64,000 nucleotides of DNA from an uncultured Pelagibacteraceae bacterium (GTDB lineage: Bacteria; Pseudomonadota; Alphaproteobacteria; Pelagibacterales; Pelagibacteraceae), in contig CABZCA010000005.1 of the NCBI GenBank assembly GCA_902524115.1, positions 32,313 to 96,312 on the forward strand. Direction: 5' to 3'. Below are positions 24,896 through 34,571 of the stretch, piece after piece; the first letter of the stretch is position 1, and each line of letters opens with the position of its first letter. Below the pieces are notes generated by a model. The model did no database searches. It saw only the letters and a list, made by a program, of their open reading frames with translations, and was not told the DNA's origin. Position numbers and translations under genes: made by a program.

Positions 24896-27557
24896 AAGAA
24901 TACCAACAAAATCTTTAAGAGATGATGTTAGATATTTAGGTAATGTATTAGGAAGAGTAATTAAAGAACAAGAAGGACAGAAGTTTTTTGATCTTGTTGA
25001 GAAGATTAGATTATTGTCTAAAGCAAATATAGCTAATAAAAATCAGAGAGATCCCTTTAAAAAAATTTTATACGAAATTAAAAAATTACCACCACATTTA
25101 CTGTTTAAATTAACTCGCGCATTTAATCATTTTATGAACTTCTATAATTTGGCCGAGTCAATTGATGCTTCAAGGACTTTAGATCTTTATGAAAATGTCA
25201 AACAAGATAAAAAATTTCAAAATATTTTCATAGAAGAGATATTTGAAAATTTTTTTAAAAATAAAAAAATATCAAATAATAAAATCTATAATATTGCTAA
25301 AAGTTTAAATATTGGAATTGTTTTAACTGCGCATCCAACTGAAGTTAAAAGAAGAACCTTAATACAGAAATACCATTCCTTAACAGAAATATTAGAGCAA
25401 AGAAATCTACTTAAAAATTATCCTTCAAAATTAAAAATTTTAGATCGTAAAGTTTTTGATGAGATCACAATTATATGGAATACAGATGAAATTAAAAGAT
25501 CCAAACCAACCCCTGCAGAAGAGGCAAGATGGGGACTTGCAATTATAGAAGATAGCTTGTGGGATACAATTCCTAAAGTATACAGGAGATTAAATCAAAT
25601 ATTTGAAAAAAATATGGGTAAAGGTTTGCCTAAAAATTTTAATCCTATTGAGTTTGGATCATGGATGGGTGGTGATAGAGATGGAAATCCATTTGTTACT
25701 GCAGAAGTTACTAAAAGAGTTATTTTGTTATCAAGGTGGGAGGCAGCTAAACTTTATGAGAAGTCAATGACAAAGTTAATTAGATCTTACTCTATGGAAA
25801 AATGTTCAAAAAAAATATTAAAAACCACGGGAAAATCATTCGAGCCTTATAGAGTTTATCTAAGACCTTTAAGAGATAAATTAAGAAAAACGCATAGATC
25901 AATTGAACAGTACTTAGTAAATAATAAACCACTAAATGAAATAAATTTATTATCTGAAAGAGAAGAAATTCTAAAACCATTGAGAGTAGTAAGAGAGTCG
26001 TTAGAGCAAAATCAAAGTGAAAATATAGCAAGTGGCGATCTACTAGATTTAATGCGTAGAGCTAAATGTTTTGGCATAAATCTTGCTCGACTTGATATAA
26101 GACAAGAGTCTTCAAGACATTCTCAATTATTGGCAGAATATATAAAGAAAAAGCTTAACCAAGATTATTCATCATGGGATGAGGATAGAAAAATAAGTTA
26201 TTTATCTACAAAAATGCATAGCAAAAATTTATTAAAAAATTTTCAATTTAAAAATAAGGAAAATAAAGAAGTATGGTCCACTTTTAAAGTATTGGCAACT
26301 CAACCCAAAGAGTGTCTAGGAGCGTATGTAATATCAATGACATCCTCAGCTTCAGATATTTTATCAGTTATGTTTTTGCAAAAGGAGGCAAACATTGAAA
26401 ATAGACTAAGAGTAGTACCTTTGTTTGAAACGTTGGATGATTTAATAAATGCAAAACCTATTATGGAAAAACTTTTTTCATTAAAATGGTACAGAAAAGA
26501 TATTAATCACAAACAGGAAATCATGATTGGATACTCAGACTCTAGTAAAGATGCTGGAAAGCTTTCTGCGAGCTGGAACCAATATAAATTACAACAAGAA
26601 ATAATTAAACTAGCTAAAAAATATAAAATAGACGTAACATTTTTTCATGGAAGAGGCGGATCTGCTGGAAGAGGAGGTGGACCAATACAGGCTACATTGA
26701 GATCACAGCCAGCGGGTTCAGTTAATGGTAAAATTCGAATAACTGATCAAGGAGAAGTTATACAACAAAAATATGGTTATGAGCCGTTGGCAAAATATAA
26801 TCTATGTAGTTACATTGGGTCTGTTATGGAAGCTACTTTAAACCCACCTCCAAAACCAAAAGATAGCTGGGTAAAATTAATTCAAAGTATGTCAGAAATA
26901 TCAACAAGCTCTTATAGAAAAAATATAAACCAAAGTTCAGATTTTATTAGATACTTTAAAACTGTAACGCCACATATGGCGCTTGGCAAACTCTCAATAG
27001 GTTCTAGACCTTCTAAAAGAAAAAATGTTGATAATATAAATAGTTTAAGAGCTATCCCTTGGGTATTTGCCTGGACGCAGATTAGATTAATGTTACCTGC
27101 ATGGTTAGGTACTGCAGAAGCTTTGAGATATTCATCAATTAAAAAATTTAAAAAGACACTTATAGATATGGAAAAAAACTGGCCATATTTTAATTCAACA
27201 ATGGACTTGCTTGATATGGTACTTTCAAAAGTAGACCCTGAGATATCTAAAATTTATGAAAAAAATTTAGCTGACGATAAACTTATAAGAGTTGGTAAAA
27301 AATTAAGGTTTCAATTTGATGCGGTTAAAAAATTAAATGATCAAATAACACCAAAAGAAATTTATAAACAAAGAAAGAGTTTTAGAGGTCCAGCAATTAT
27401 TAGAAACATATATTCTGAAATCCTTAATGTTTTACAAGCAGTAGTAATGAATAAGCTTTTGCAAAAAAAATTAAATAATAAGGATAAAAAAGATTTGAAT
27501 GATGCAATGATGGCATCAATAGCAGGTATTTCAGCAGCAATTAAAAATACAGGATAA
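24870..27557 (+). CDS. ppc: Phosphoenolpyruvate carboxylase
   Basis: An 895-residue full-length bacterial PEP carboxylase. Catalytic signatures are intact: VLTAHPTEVKRR with H155, GYSDSSKDAGKLSASW near 553, FHGRGGSAGRGGGP near 592, and LRSQPAGSVNGKIRITDQGEV near 610-630. It fixes bicarbonate on PEP to form oxaloacetate, an anaplerotic reaction in the cytoplasm. Another ATG at 24892 is out of frame, so the start at 24870, inside the end of the lactonase gene, is the best choice. It is translated immediately before ccdA, with the two genes sharing one base. Confidence 0.92.
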   Translation: MLKRDLYYERIPTKSLRDDVRYLGNVLGRVIKEQEGQKFFDLVEKIRLLSKANIANKNQRDPFKKILYEIKKLPPHLLFKLTRAFNHFMNFYNLAESIDASRTLDLYENVKQDKKFQNIFIEEIFENFFKNKKISNNKIYNIAKSLNIGIVLTAHPTEVKRRTLIQKYHSLTEILEQRNLLKNYPSKLKILDRKVFDEITIIWNTDEIKRSKPTPAEEARWGLAIIEDSLWDTIPKVYRRLNQIFEKNMGKGLPKNFNPIEFGSWMGGDRDGNPFVTAEVTKRVILLSRWEAAKLYEKSMTKLIRSYSMEKCSKKILKTTGKSFEPYRVYLRPLRDKLRKTHRSIEQYLVNNKPLNEINLLSEREEILKPLRVVRESLEQNQSENIASGDLLDLMRRAKCFGINLARLDIRQESSRHSQLLAEYIKKKLNQDYSSWDEDRKISYLSTKMHSKNLLKNFQFKNKENKEVWSTFKVLATQPKECLGAYVISMTSSASDILSVMFLQKEANIENRLRVVPLFETLDDLINAKPIMEKLFSLKWYRKDINHKQEIMIGYSDSSKDAGKLSASWNQYKLQQEIIKLAKKYKIDVTFFHGRGGSAGRGGGPIQATLRSQPAGSVNGKIRITDQGEVIQQKYGYEPLAKYNLCSYIGSVMEATLNPPPKPKDSWVKLIQSMSEISTSSYRKNINQSSDFIRYFKTVTPHMALGKLSIGSRPSKRKNVDNINSLRAIPWVFAWTQIRLMLPAWLGTAEALRYSSIKKFKKTLIDMEKNWPYFNSTMDLLDMVLSKVDPEISKIYEKNLADDKLIRVGKKLRFQFDAVKKLNDQITPKEIYKQRKSFRGPAIIRNIYSEILNVLQAVVMNKLLQKKLNNKDKKDLNDAMMASIAGISAAIKNTG

Positions 27558-28264
27558 TGATCGAATTTATTTTAGCTTTTGGAGCAGGTTTACTTAGCTT
27601 TTTATCTCCATGTGTTCTGCCTTTAATACCAGGGTATATATCATATATATCAGGATCAACTCTTAATGAATTACTTGAAAAAAAAACCGTAAATATTTTT
27701 CCTATAATTTTATTTGCAGTTGGATTTTCTATAGTATTCATAAGTTTTGGAGCTACAGCTACACTTTTAGGATCTCTAATTTTAGATAATTCATATCAAC
27801 TCAGAATTGGGGCTGGATTAATCATAATTATATTCTCGCTTCAAATATTGGGGCTAATAAATCTAAAGTTTTTAAATTATGAGAAAAGATTTCAGACAAA
27901 TAACAATACTGGAATAATAAGTTCAATTTTAATTGGTATGGCTTTTGGTTTTGGCTGGACACCTTGTATTGGTCCAATTTTAGGATCAATTCTTGCAATC
28001 GCATCAACTGAGGATAGTATTAATAAAGGAATTGGTCTTTTATCATTTTATTCTTTAGGGTTAGCAATTCCCTTTGTTCTATCAGGATACTTGATACAAA
28101 AATTTATGATTTTTTCTAAAAATCTAAAAGCCAAGATGAAGATGATAAACATGTTTGGTGGATCTTTACTTTTAATTACAGGAATACTCATGATCACTAA
28201 CCAGTTGCAAGCTTTAGGTTATTATCTTCTTGAGTATATGCCTTTTCTACAGAGCATAGGTTAA
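27557..28264 (+). CDS. ccdA: CcdA-family thiol-disulfide transmembrane protein
   Basis: A 235-residue inner-membrane protein with six hydrophobic segments. The two membrane cysteines that relay electrons are in SFLSPCVLPLIPGYISY (about residue 19) and GFGWTPCIGPILGS (about residue 139). CcdA moves reducing power from cytoplasmic thioredoxin to periplasmic partners, chiefly for cytochrome c maturation. No thioredoxin-like or ccm gene lies next to it. It is convergent with the dioxygenase gene, one base apart. Confidence 0.88.
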   Translation: MIEFILAFGAGLLSFLSPCVLPLIPGYISYISGSTLNELLEKKTVNIFPIILFAVGFSIVFISFGATATLLGSLILDNSYQLRIGAGLIIIIFSLQILGLINLKFLNYEKRFQTNNNTGIISSILIGMAFGFGWTPCIGPILGSILAIASTEDSINKGIGLLSFYSLGLAIPFVLSGYLIQKFMIFSKNLKAKMKMINMFGGSLLLITGILMITNQLQALGYYLLEYMPFLQSIG

Positions 28265-28265
28265 A

Positions 28266-29384
28266 TTAAGTTATATTAAACTTTCTTTGTAAATGTCTAA
28301 GCTTGCTATCAGTACTATCATACTCAATATAGCACCCTTGTAAAAATCTTTTACCCTCATTTGGATTAAATTCTGTTCTACCATGCAGGAGTCTGTAATT
28401 ATCCATCATAATTAAATCCCCAGACATTAATTTAAATTCTATTCTATAGAAATCGGAGTTATATAAATCAGATAATTTTTTTCTAGCTTTATAATAAAGG
28501 TCTAGTTCCTCCTTTTTTAAAACCGGAACGTAATCAAGTCGAGGACTAAATCTAACTTGTTTAAAATTCTTATTTTCATCGAGCTCTATTAATTCAGACC
28601 AGTCTTCTAAAATTACATCTTTATCAATAAATTTAAATTTTACTTTTACTTTAGTTAATATTTCGTAATATTCAGGAAAATCTTTTTTTAAATCTTCAGT
28701 AACAGTGTAACCATCGACCAAAGTAGATAAACCACCAGTTACTTCATTTTCAATACAATGTAATATCTGAATACAAGGGACTGGATTTCTATATGGATTA
28801 TCGGTATGAGGAGCCAAAGGTAAAGGTGTATATGCAAGATCATTAGGATTAGGTTTTGATGAAACATTAAAGTGTTCGCCAAAATTAGTTCTTCTAACAC
28901 TGCCTACTGAGTTAGCAAATTTTATTAAATAATTATCATGAGTTGGAACATTGTTTATAATTGCAAATCCATACTTGTAAAAAGAAGCAAGTAATTCATA
29001 CATTTCAACACTTTCATAAATATTCTCCTGAAAATTAAATTTTTTTAAGTCATTAAATGAGGAAGTCCATTTTACTTTTTCTTTAATTTTACTAATTGAG
29101 TTGGAATTTTTAAATTCTCGAATTATTTTATTAATATCAATTTTAGTTTCTATTCCATCTGAAAAAGTGATGTTTAATAGGTCTTTTTCAATTACTACTG
29201 ATTTGATAATAACGTCTGATTCCATCGTGCTTGGATCAAAAAGTCTTTGTTGTGTCTTTTGATCCAGTAATTCAACATTTTCTACTCTTTCTCTAAGCCA
29301 AAAAGGATGTATTTCTTCGTTCAAATTTTCATCTCTAAAAAAAACTTTATTATTATCTAATTCAATTTTCATAAAATTGAGCAT
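28266..29384 (-). CDS. Gamma-butyrobetaine hydroxylase-type Fe(II)/2-oxoglutarate dioxygenase
   Basis: A 372-residue protein (or 368 from a second ATG at 29372). The N-terminal small domain, HPFWLRERVENVELL around residues 26-40 and QRLFDPS, matches the DUF971-like domain of gamma-butyrobetaine dioxygenases. The iron-binding triad is H193, D195 (APHTDNPYR) and H334 (LLHGRTEF), and the C-terminal RFLQGCYIEYDSTDSKLRHL stretch is typical of the family. The likely reaction is hydroxylation of gamma-butyrobetaine or a related quaternary amine, fitting the betaine transporter elsewhere in the window. TauD-like use of another substrate is possible. Confidence 0.78.
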   Translation of the reverse strand: MLNFMKIELDNNKVFFRDENLNEEIHPFWLRERVENVELLDQKTQQRLFDPSTMESDVIIKSVVIEKDLLNITFSDGIETKIDINKIIREFKNSNSISKIKEKVKWTSSFNDLKKFNFQENIYESVEMYELLASFYKYGFAIINNVPTHDNYLIKFANSVGSVRRTNFGEHFNVSSKPNPNDLAYTPLPLAPHTDNPYRNPVPCIQILHCIENEVTGGLSTLVDGYTVTEDLKKDFPEYYEILTKVKVKFKFIDKDVILEDWSELIELDENKNFKQVRFSPRLDYVPVLKKEELDLYYKARKKLSDLYNSDFYRIEFKLMSGDLIMMDNYRLLHGRTEFNPNEGKRFLQGCYIEYDSTDSKLRHLQRKFNIT

Positions 29385-29433
29385 TAATTAAAAAATATCT
29401 TTAATCAAGAGAAATTAAGTAGTATTTGGAATT

Positions 29434-30237
29434 ATGGATAATAATCTAAGAATTAAAAATAATGAATTTCCAAAGTTTTTGAACCAACTAGCAATTGATT
29501 TAACGAATTTTTATTTTAAAAAACTTAATAAGCCTTTTAAAGTAAATAATAAATTACTCGGTAAAGGGTATGATCCTGTTACTACATGCGATAAAGCTTT
29601 TGAAAAATTCATTAGAGCAAAAATAACCAAAAAATTTCCTGGACATGAAATTATTGGAGAAGAATTTGGTTACAAAAAAACCAGAAGTGATTTTAGTTGG
29701 GTAATTGATCCTATTGATGGAACGAGGTCATTTGTTATAGGAAGTCCAACTTGGAGTAATTTAATATCAGTTAATTATAAAGGTAATCCAATATTTGGTT
29801 TGGCAAACTTTCCTGTGTTAAAGAAATATTATTATAATCAATCTTCAAAAATTGCATACGTTGTTGAAAATAAAAAAAGAAAAAAAATATCAGTTAACAA
29901 GAGTGTTAAATTTAAACATATTAAATTGACTGCTGGCTTTCATGGAGCAATTTCATTAAATCAACAAAAAAAAATTCCAAAACTCATTAAATTGATACAA
30001 TTCCCTTGTTCAGATGCATTGTCATATGCTCAGATATGTGAAGGTAGAATTGATGTTGTATTGCAATGCAATAATAAAATTTGGGATATTCATCCACTAA
30101 TACCAATTATTAATGCATCTGGTGGTATTACGACAACTTGGGATAATAAACATTCAAAGCAAGCAGGACATGTCGTGGTATCAGCTAATAGAACAATTCA
30201 TAAAAAAATATTAGGTTTGCTAAAACCCATCGTGTAA
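29434..30237 (+). CDS. Inositol monophosphatase-family protein, histidinol-phosphatase (HisN)-like
   Basis: A 267-residue metal-dependent phosphatase. Metal ligands are E76/E77 (IIGEEFG) and D92 and D95 (WVIDPIDGTRSF), with the distal Asp in WDIHPLIPIINASGG near residue 217. The GTRSFVIGSPTWSNLI segment resembles HisN, the histidinol-phosphate phosphatase of many alphaproteobacteria. Inositol-1-phosphatase or 3'(2'),5'-bisphosphate nucleotidase activities are alternatives. A glutamine amidotransferase gene starts two bases after the stop. Confidence 0.78.
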   Translation: MDNNLRIKNNEFPKFLNQLAIDLTNFYFKKLNKPFKVNNKLLGKGYDPVTTCDKAFEKFIRAKITKKFPGHEIIGEEFGYKKTRSDFSWVIDPIDGTRSFVIGSPTWSNLISVNYKGNPIFGLANFPVLKKYYYNQSSKIAYVVENKKRKKISVNKSVKFKHIKLTAGFHGAISLNQQKKIPKLIKLIQFPCSDALSYAQICEGRIDVVLQCNNKIWDIHPLIPIINASGGITTTWDNKHSKQAGHVVVSANRTIHKKILGLLKPIV

Positions 30238-30239
30238 TA

Positions 30240-30971
30240 ATGGAAATTCTTGTTCTTCAACACATAAATATTGAAGATCCTGGTTATATAAAAGATTTAA
30301 TGATCAAAGATGGAGTTAATATTACAACTATTGAATTAGATGAAGGCGAAAAAATTCCGAATAATTTAAATTTTTTTAACGGCATGCTATGTATGGGTGG
30401 ACCCATGGATACTTGGATGGAAAACGATTATCCTTGGCTCATTGAAGAAAAAAAAAAAATTAAAGAATTCGTTGTAGAATTAAATAAGCCATACTTAGGT
30501 TTTTGTCTCGGATGTCAATTATTAGGAGAAGTAATTGGAGGAAAAGTAGTTAAAACTAATAATCCTGAAATTGGAATGTTGAGTGTAAACTTTTTGGATG
30601 AAAAAAAGAAAGATATACTTTTTGCAGATTTTCCAGAAAAAATAACATCATTACAATGGCACTCTTATGAAGTTCAAGAATTAGAAAAAAATAAAGATGT
30701 AACATTAATTGCATCATCAAAAGAGACAAAATATCAAATATTTCGATATAAAAACAATGCTTATGGTATTCAATTCCATATAGAGATCAAAGATACAACT
30801 GTAAATGATTGGGGTTGCGTCCCTGAATATAAGTCAGCATTAGAAAATCAATTAGGACAGGGTGCTCTGGAAAAATTTGATAAAGAGGCCAAAGAAAATA
30901 TGAAAAATATGAATAATTATTCGAAAATTTTATATACAAAGTTTAAAAATGATATCATTCATAACAATTAA
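30240..30971 (+). CDS. Class I glutamine amidotransferase-like protein
   Basis: A 243-residue stand-alone GATase1 domain. The nucleophile is C89 in YLGFCLGCQLLG, and the His-Glu pair is H180 and E182 in GIQFHIEI. The family resembles GMP synthase glutaminase domains and the gamma-glutamyl hydrolases PuuD/GuaA-like, and stand-alone forms act as gamma-glutamyl-amine hydrolases or transfer ammonia to an unlinked partner. No synthetase partner is adjacent. A short C-terminal extension of about 60 residues follows the domain. Confidence 0.78.
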   Translation: MEILVLQHINIEDPGYIKDLMIKDGVNITTIELDEGEKIPNNLNFFNGMLCMGGPMDTWMENDYPWLIEEKKKIKEFVVELNKPYLGFCLGCQLLGEVIGGKVVKTNNPEIGMLSVNFLDEKKKDILFADFPEKITSLQWHSYEVQELEKNKDVTLIASSKETKYQIFRYKNNAYGIQFHIEIKDTTVNDWGCVPEYKSALENQLGQGALEKFDKEAKENMKNMNNYSKILYTKFKNDIIHNN

Positions 30972-30993
30972 GTTACCTATTTTACCCTTGTAG

Positions 30994-31022
30994 TTGACCC
31001 ATTAATCAGGTTTAATTTTATT
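30994..31022 (+). promoter_or_regulatory. Probable promoter for the peptide transporter operon
   Basis: TTGACC (30994-30999) and TTTATT (31017-31022) are separated by 17 bases, about 20 bases before the dppA start. An AGGAGG ribosome site at 31033-31038 sits at ideal spacing to the ATG at 31043. Confidence 0.45.
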
Positions 31023-31042
31023 TGTAATAATTAGGAGGAAAA

Positions 31043-32605
31043 ATGAAATTTAAAAATTTTATTAAAATTTTCTTTGCAATTTTATTTGTTTTTGTATCAA
31101 CACATTCATATGCGAAAACAATTAAATGGTCTATGCAAGGAGATAGTTTAACTTTGGATCCTCATGCCCAAAATGAAGGTCCTACAACACAAGTTTCAAG
31201 ACAGGTTTATGAAGCACTTGTAACAAGAGGTCTAAATATGAGTATTGAACCTCAACTTGCAACTGATTGGAAAACAACAGATCCAAATACTTGGGTATTT
31301 AATTTAAGAAAAGGTGTAAAATTTTCTGATGGTACTGATATGACAGCAAAAGATGTTGTGTTTAGTATATTGAGAGCAAAACAACCTACATCAGATTTTA
31401 AAGAATACATAAGTACAATTTCTGATGTTAAAGAAATTGATAACTACACTGTTCAAGTGAGTACAAGTAAACCAAATCCAATTCTTTTAAACCAGTTATC
31501 AAATATATTTATAATGTCTAAAAAATGGTCTATTGATTTTGGAGCGACAGTTTCACAAAACTGGGATGGTGGAGAAGAAACATTCTCAGCAACTAATGCG
31601 ATGGGAACTGGACCATTCAAAATTACTCTAAGAGAGCCAAATACTAAGACAGTATTTGAGAGAAATAGTAATTGGTGGGGTTCAATGAAAGATAATAGTG
31701 TTAGTGAAATACACCTATTACCTATTAAAAACTCAGCTACAAGAGTTGCAGCTTTATTATCTGGTGAAGTTGATTTAGTAACTGATGCTCCAGTTCAAGA
31801 CTTAGCTAGAATTGGAAATTCTTCAGATCATGAAGTAGTGAGTACTGCTCAAATGCGTACAATCTTTTTAGGTATGGACCAAGCAGCAGATAAATTAAGA
31901 TCTGGAAATACTGGTGATAATCCATTTAAGAAAAAAGAAGTAAGACAAGCTCTTTATCAAGCAATAGATATTGAAGCAATAAAGAAGAAAGTAATGAGAG
32001 GTCTCAGTGAACCTGCAGGAATCATAACTTTTCCTGGTGTAAATGGATACACACAAGATCTAGATAAAAGATTGCCTTATGATGTTGATGCTGCGAAAAA
32101 ATTATTAGCTGATGCAGGATATCCAAAAGGTTTTGATGTTGAACTAAGATGCCCTAATGACAGGTATGTAAATGATGAAGCAATTTGCACTGCAGTAGTT
32201 GGAATGTTGGGTAAAATAGGTGTTAATGTAAACTTATTTGCTCAAACTAAAAGTAAACATTTTAAAGAGCTTAAAGAGGATAAAGGTGATTTCTATATGC
32301 TAGGATGGGGAGTTCCAACATTAGATAGTCATTATGTTTTTCATTATCTGTATGAGTCAGGTGCTAGCTGGAATAAAGTAAACTTTAGCAACAGCGAAGT
32401 TGATGCTGCTATAAGAGTTATGGAAGGTGAAGTTGACTTAGATAAAAGAAATGCAGCTATTGCAAATGCTTGGAAAATTGTAAAAGATGATATTTCATAT
32501 CTTCCTCTTCATCACCAAGTAATTTCTTGGGCAACTAAAAATAATGTAGATGTTCCAATAAGACCGAATAATGAACCATTATTCCGTTTTGCAAGTTTTA
32601 AATAA
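31043..32605 (+). CDS. dppA: ABC peptide/opine-type substrate-binding protein (family 5)
   Basis: A 520-residue periplasmic protein with a signal peptide of about 24 residues (HSYA-KTIKW). The TLDPHAQNEGP segment at about 36-46, the W-x-F-x-LRKGVKFSDG motif near 100, and ALYQAIDIEAI near 312 are all hallmarks of SBP family 5 (DppA/OppA). It binds di- or oligopeptides or related solutes. The following hairpin (32615-32647) and then dppB, dppC and a fused ATPase complete the transporter. Confidence 0.87.
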   Translation: MKFKNFIKIFFAILFVFVSTHSYAKTIKWSMQGDSLTLDPHAQNEGPTTQVSRQVYEALVTRGLNMSIEPQLATDWKTTDPNTWVFNLRKGVKFSDGTDMTAKDVVFSILRAKQPTSDFKEYISTISDVKEIDNYTVQVSTSKPNPILLNQLSNIFIMSKKWSIDFGATVSQNWDGGEETFSATNAMGTGPFKITLREPNTKTVFERNSNWWGSMKDNSVSEIHLLPIKNSATRVAALLSGEVDLVTDAPVQDLARIGNSSDHEVVSTAQMRTIFLGMDQAADKLRSGNTGDNPFKKKEVRQALYQAIDIEAIKKKVMRGLSEPAGIITFPGVNGYTQDLDKRLPYDVDAAKKLLADAGYPKGFDVELRCPNDRYVNDEAICTAVVGMLGKIGVNVNLFAQTKSKHFKELKEDKGDFYMLGWGVPTLDSHYVFHYLYESGASWNKVNFSNSEVDAAIRVMEGEVDLDKRNAAIANAWKIVKDDISYLPLHHQVISWATKNNVDVPIRPNNEPLFRFASFK

Positions 32606-32614
32606 ATAACTTTT

Positions 32615-32647
32615 TTATAAGCCCTTTGTTTAACAAAGGGCTTATAA
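32615..32647 (+). terminator. Long perfect hairpin between dppA and dppB
   Basis: TTATAAGCCCTTTGTT (32615-32630) and AACAAAGGGCTTATAA (32632-32647) are perfectly complementary arms around one base. There is no T tract after it on the plus strand, so it may act as a 3' stabiliser for dppA mRNA or as a pause site rather than as a full terminator. It begins 10 bases after the dppA stop. Confidence 0.7.
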
Positions 32648-32665
32648 GTATAAATATTTCTTAAA

Positions 32666-33649
32666 TTGATAAAGTATTTTTTCAAACGTCTGATTCAGTC
32701 GGTAATAGTGATGCTTGTTGTGTCATTTGTTTCATTTTCTTTATTTAACTTTGTGGGTGATCCAATTAATAACATGGTTGGTGAAGAAACCTCTGATGAA
32801 GAAAGAGCAGAATTAAGAGAAACTCTTGGACTTACTGATCCAATACATATTCAATTTTCAAGGTTTGTAATTAATGCCTCTAAAGGGGAATTTGGAATTT
32901 CATATCAGTTAAGAAGACCAGTTTCAGAATTAATTATTGAAAGATTACCAGCAACTATGGAATTAGTTTTAATTTCTGCATTAATTGCATTGATTTCAGG
33001 AACATTATTAGGAGTGTATACAGGTATAAATAGAAAAGGTTTTTTGAGTGATTTTATATTAGCCATATCTCTTTTGGGAGTATCTCTTCCAACCTTTGTA
33101 ATTGGTATACTTTTTATTTATTTATTTGCAGTAATTCTAGGTGTACTTCCATCTTTTGGAAGAGGAGAGGTGATTGACCTAGGCTTTTGGACTACTGGCC
33201 TTTTAACAGTTTCAGGATTGAAAGCAATTATACTTCCATCTGTAACACTAAGTCTCTTTCAAATGACTTATATAATTAGGTTAGTAAGAGCCGAGATGAT
33301 GGAAATATTACAAACTGATTATATAAAATTTGCTAGAGCTCGAGGTATAAGTGAAAAAAGTATTAACTATAAACACGCACTAAAAAATGGATTAATTCCT
33401 GTAATAACTATAGCAGGAATAAATATAGGTACATTAGTTGCTTTCTCAATAATTACTGAAACTGTTTTTCAATGGCCTGGCATGGGCTTTTTATTTATTC
33501 AGGCGGTTCAATTCGTAGATATACCAATTATGTCAGCTTATTTAGTATTTATAGCTTTTGTATTTGTGATGATAAATTTCATTGTAGATATTCTATATTA
33601 TTTTATTGATCCAAGAATTCGAGTTAAAGGGGATGCTACAAGTGGATAA
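32666..33649 (+). CDS. dppB: ABC peptide transporter permease (DppB type)
   Basis: A 327-residue permease starting at a TTG, with six hydrophobic segments. The N-terminal KYFFKRLIQSVIVMLVVSFVSF segment is the usual first helix. The EAA-type loop is in DYIKFARARGISEKSINYKHALKNGLIPV near residues 218-245. A DPRIRVKG motif ends the protein. It pairs with DppC. The start is preceded by the hairpin after dppA and no ATG is available nearby in frame. Confidence 0.85.
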   Translation: MIKYFFKRLIQSVIVMLVVSFVSFSLFNFVGDPINNMVGEETSDEERAELRETLGLTDPIHIQFSRFVINASKGEFGISYQLRRPVSELIIERLPATMELVLISALIALISGTLLGVYTGINRKGFLSDFILAISLLGVSLPTFVIGILFIYLFAVILGVLPSFGRGEVIDLGFWTTGLLTVSGLKAIILPSVTLSLFQMTYIIRLVRAEMMEILQTDYIKFARARGISEKSINYKHALKNGLIPVITIAGINIGTLVAFSIITETVFQWPGMGFLFIQAVQFVDIPIMSAYLVFIAFVFVMINFIVDILYYFIDPRIRVKGDATSG

Positions 33650-34571
33650 TAAAACACTCAATTCTTGGGAAAGATTAAAAGATAGCGACATTTACTTTAG
33701 TTTTATTAAATCTCCAACTGCAATTGTATCGTCAGTAATATTATTAATAATTTTCTTTTGCTCTTTTTTTGTTGAGTTCGTTACTCCTCATAATCCTTTT
33801 GACCCTGCATCATTATCTTTAATGGAAGCTTTTACTCCTCCTTCTTGGACTGAAGATGGTATGGCAAAATTTATCTTAGGTACAGATGGACAAGGAAGAG
33901 ATATGCTTTCAACAATTCTTTATGGTTCACGAATTTCATTAATAGTTGGTTTCTCAGCAATTATCTTTAGTCTAATATTAGGTGTCTCACTGGGTTTAAC
34001 AGCAGGTTACTTTGGTGGAAAATATGAAATGATAGTAATGAGATTAACAGATGTTCAGCTAACAGTACCAAGTATATTAATGGCTCTATTAGTTGATGGT
34101 ATTGCAAGAGGTATCATCTCCAGAGAAATGCATGATGAGATGGCAATATATGTTTTAATTTTTGCTATAGGAATTTCGGAGTGGCCTCAATTTGCAAGAG
34201 TTTCTCGTGCAGCAACTCTAGTAGAAAAAAATAAAGATTATGTTTCAGCCTCATCAATTATAGGTGTTTCAAATTTACTTATTATGTTTAAGCATATATT
34301 GCCAAATATAATGAGACCTATTTTGGTAATAGGAACAATAGGTCTAGCTCTTGCAATAATTGCAGAGTCAACATTGAGCTTTTTGGGAGTGGGAGTTCCT
34401 CCTACAACACCTTCATTAGGTACTTTAATTAGATTAGGAAATGATTTTTTATTTTCAGGTGAATGGTGGATAACATTCTTTCCTGCAATATTCTTAGTTA
34501 TTCTTGCTTTCTCAATTAATTTATTAGGAGATTGGATGAGAGATACGCTTAACCCAAGGCTAAAAAAATGA
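33633..34571 (+). CDS. dppC: ABC peptide transporter permease (DppC type)
   Basis: A permease of about 312 residues with six hydrophobic segments. The HNPFDPASL and FILGTDGQGRDMLSTILYGSRISL motifs, near residues 52 and 80, are diagnostic of DppC. The EAA-like loop is in KDYVSASSIIGVSNLLIMFKHILPNIMRP. The ATG at 33633 is chosen because AAAGGGG lies just before it; it overlaps dppB by 17 bases. The end overlaps the ATPase gene by 4 bases. Confidence 0.87.
   Translation: MLQVDNKTLNSWERLKDSDIYFSFIKSPTAIVSSVILLIIFFCSFFVEFVTPHNPFDPASLSLMEAFTPPSWTEDGMAKFILGTDGQGRDMLSTILYGSRISLIVGFSAIIFSLILGVSLGLTAGYFGGKYEMIVMRLTDVQLTVPSILMALLVDGIARGIISREMHDEMAIYVLIFAIGISEWPQFARVSRAATLVEKNKDYVSASSIIGVSNLLIMFKHILPNIMRPILVIGTIGLALAIIAESTLSFLGVGVPPTTPSLGTLIRLGNDFLFSGEWWITFFPAIFLVILAFSINLLGDWMRDTLNPRLKK

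Noticed and set aside
24631..24909. A 92-codon minus-strand frame at the lactonase/ppc junction
   Set aside because: Antisense shadow of the SMP-30 gene end; leucine/phenylalanine-rich due to reversed lysine codons.
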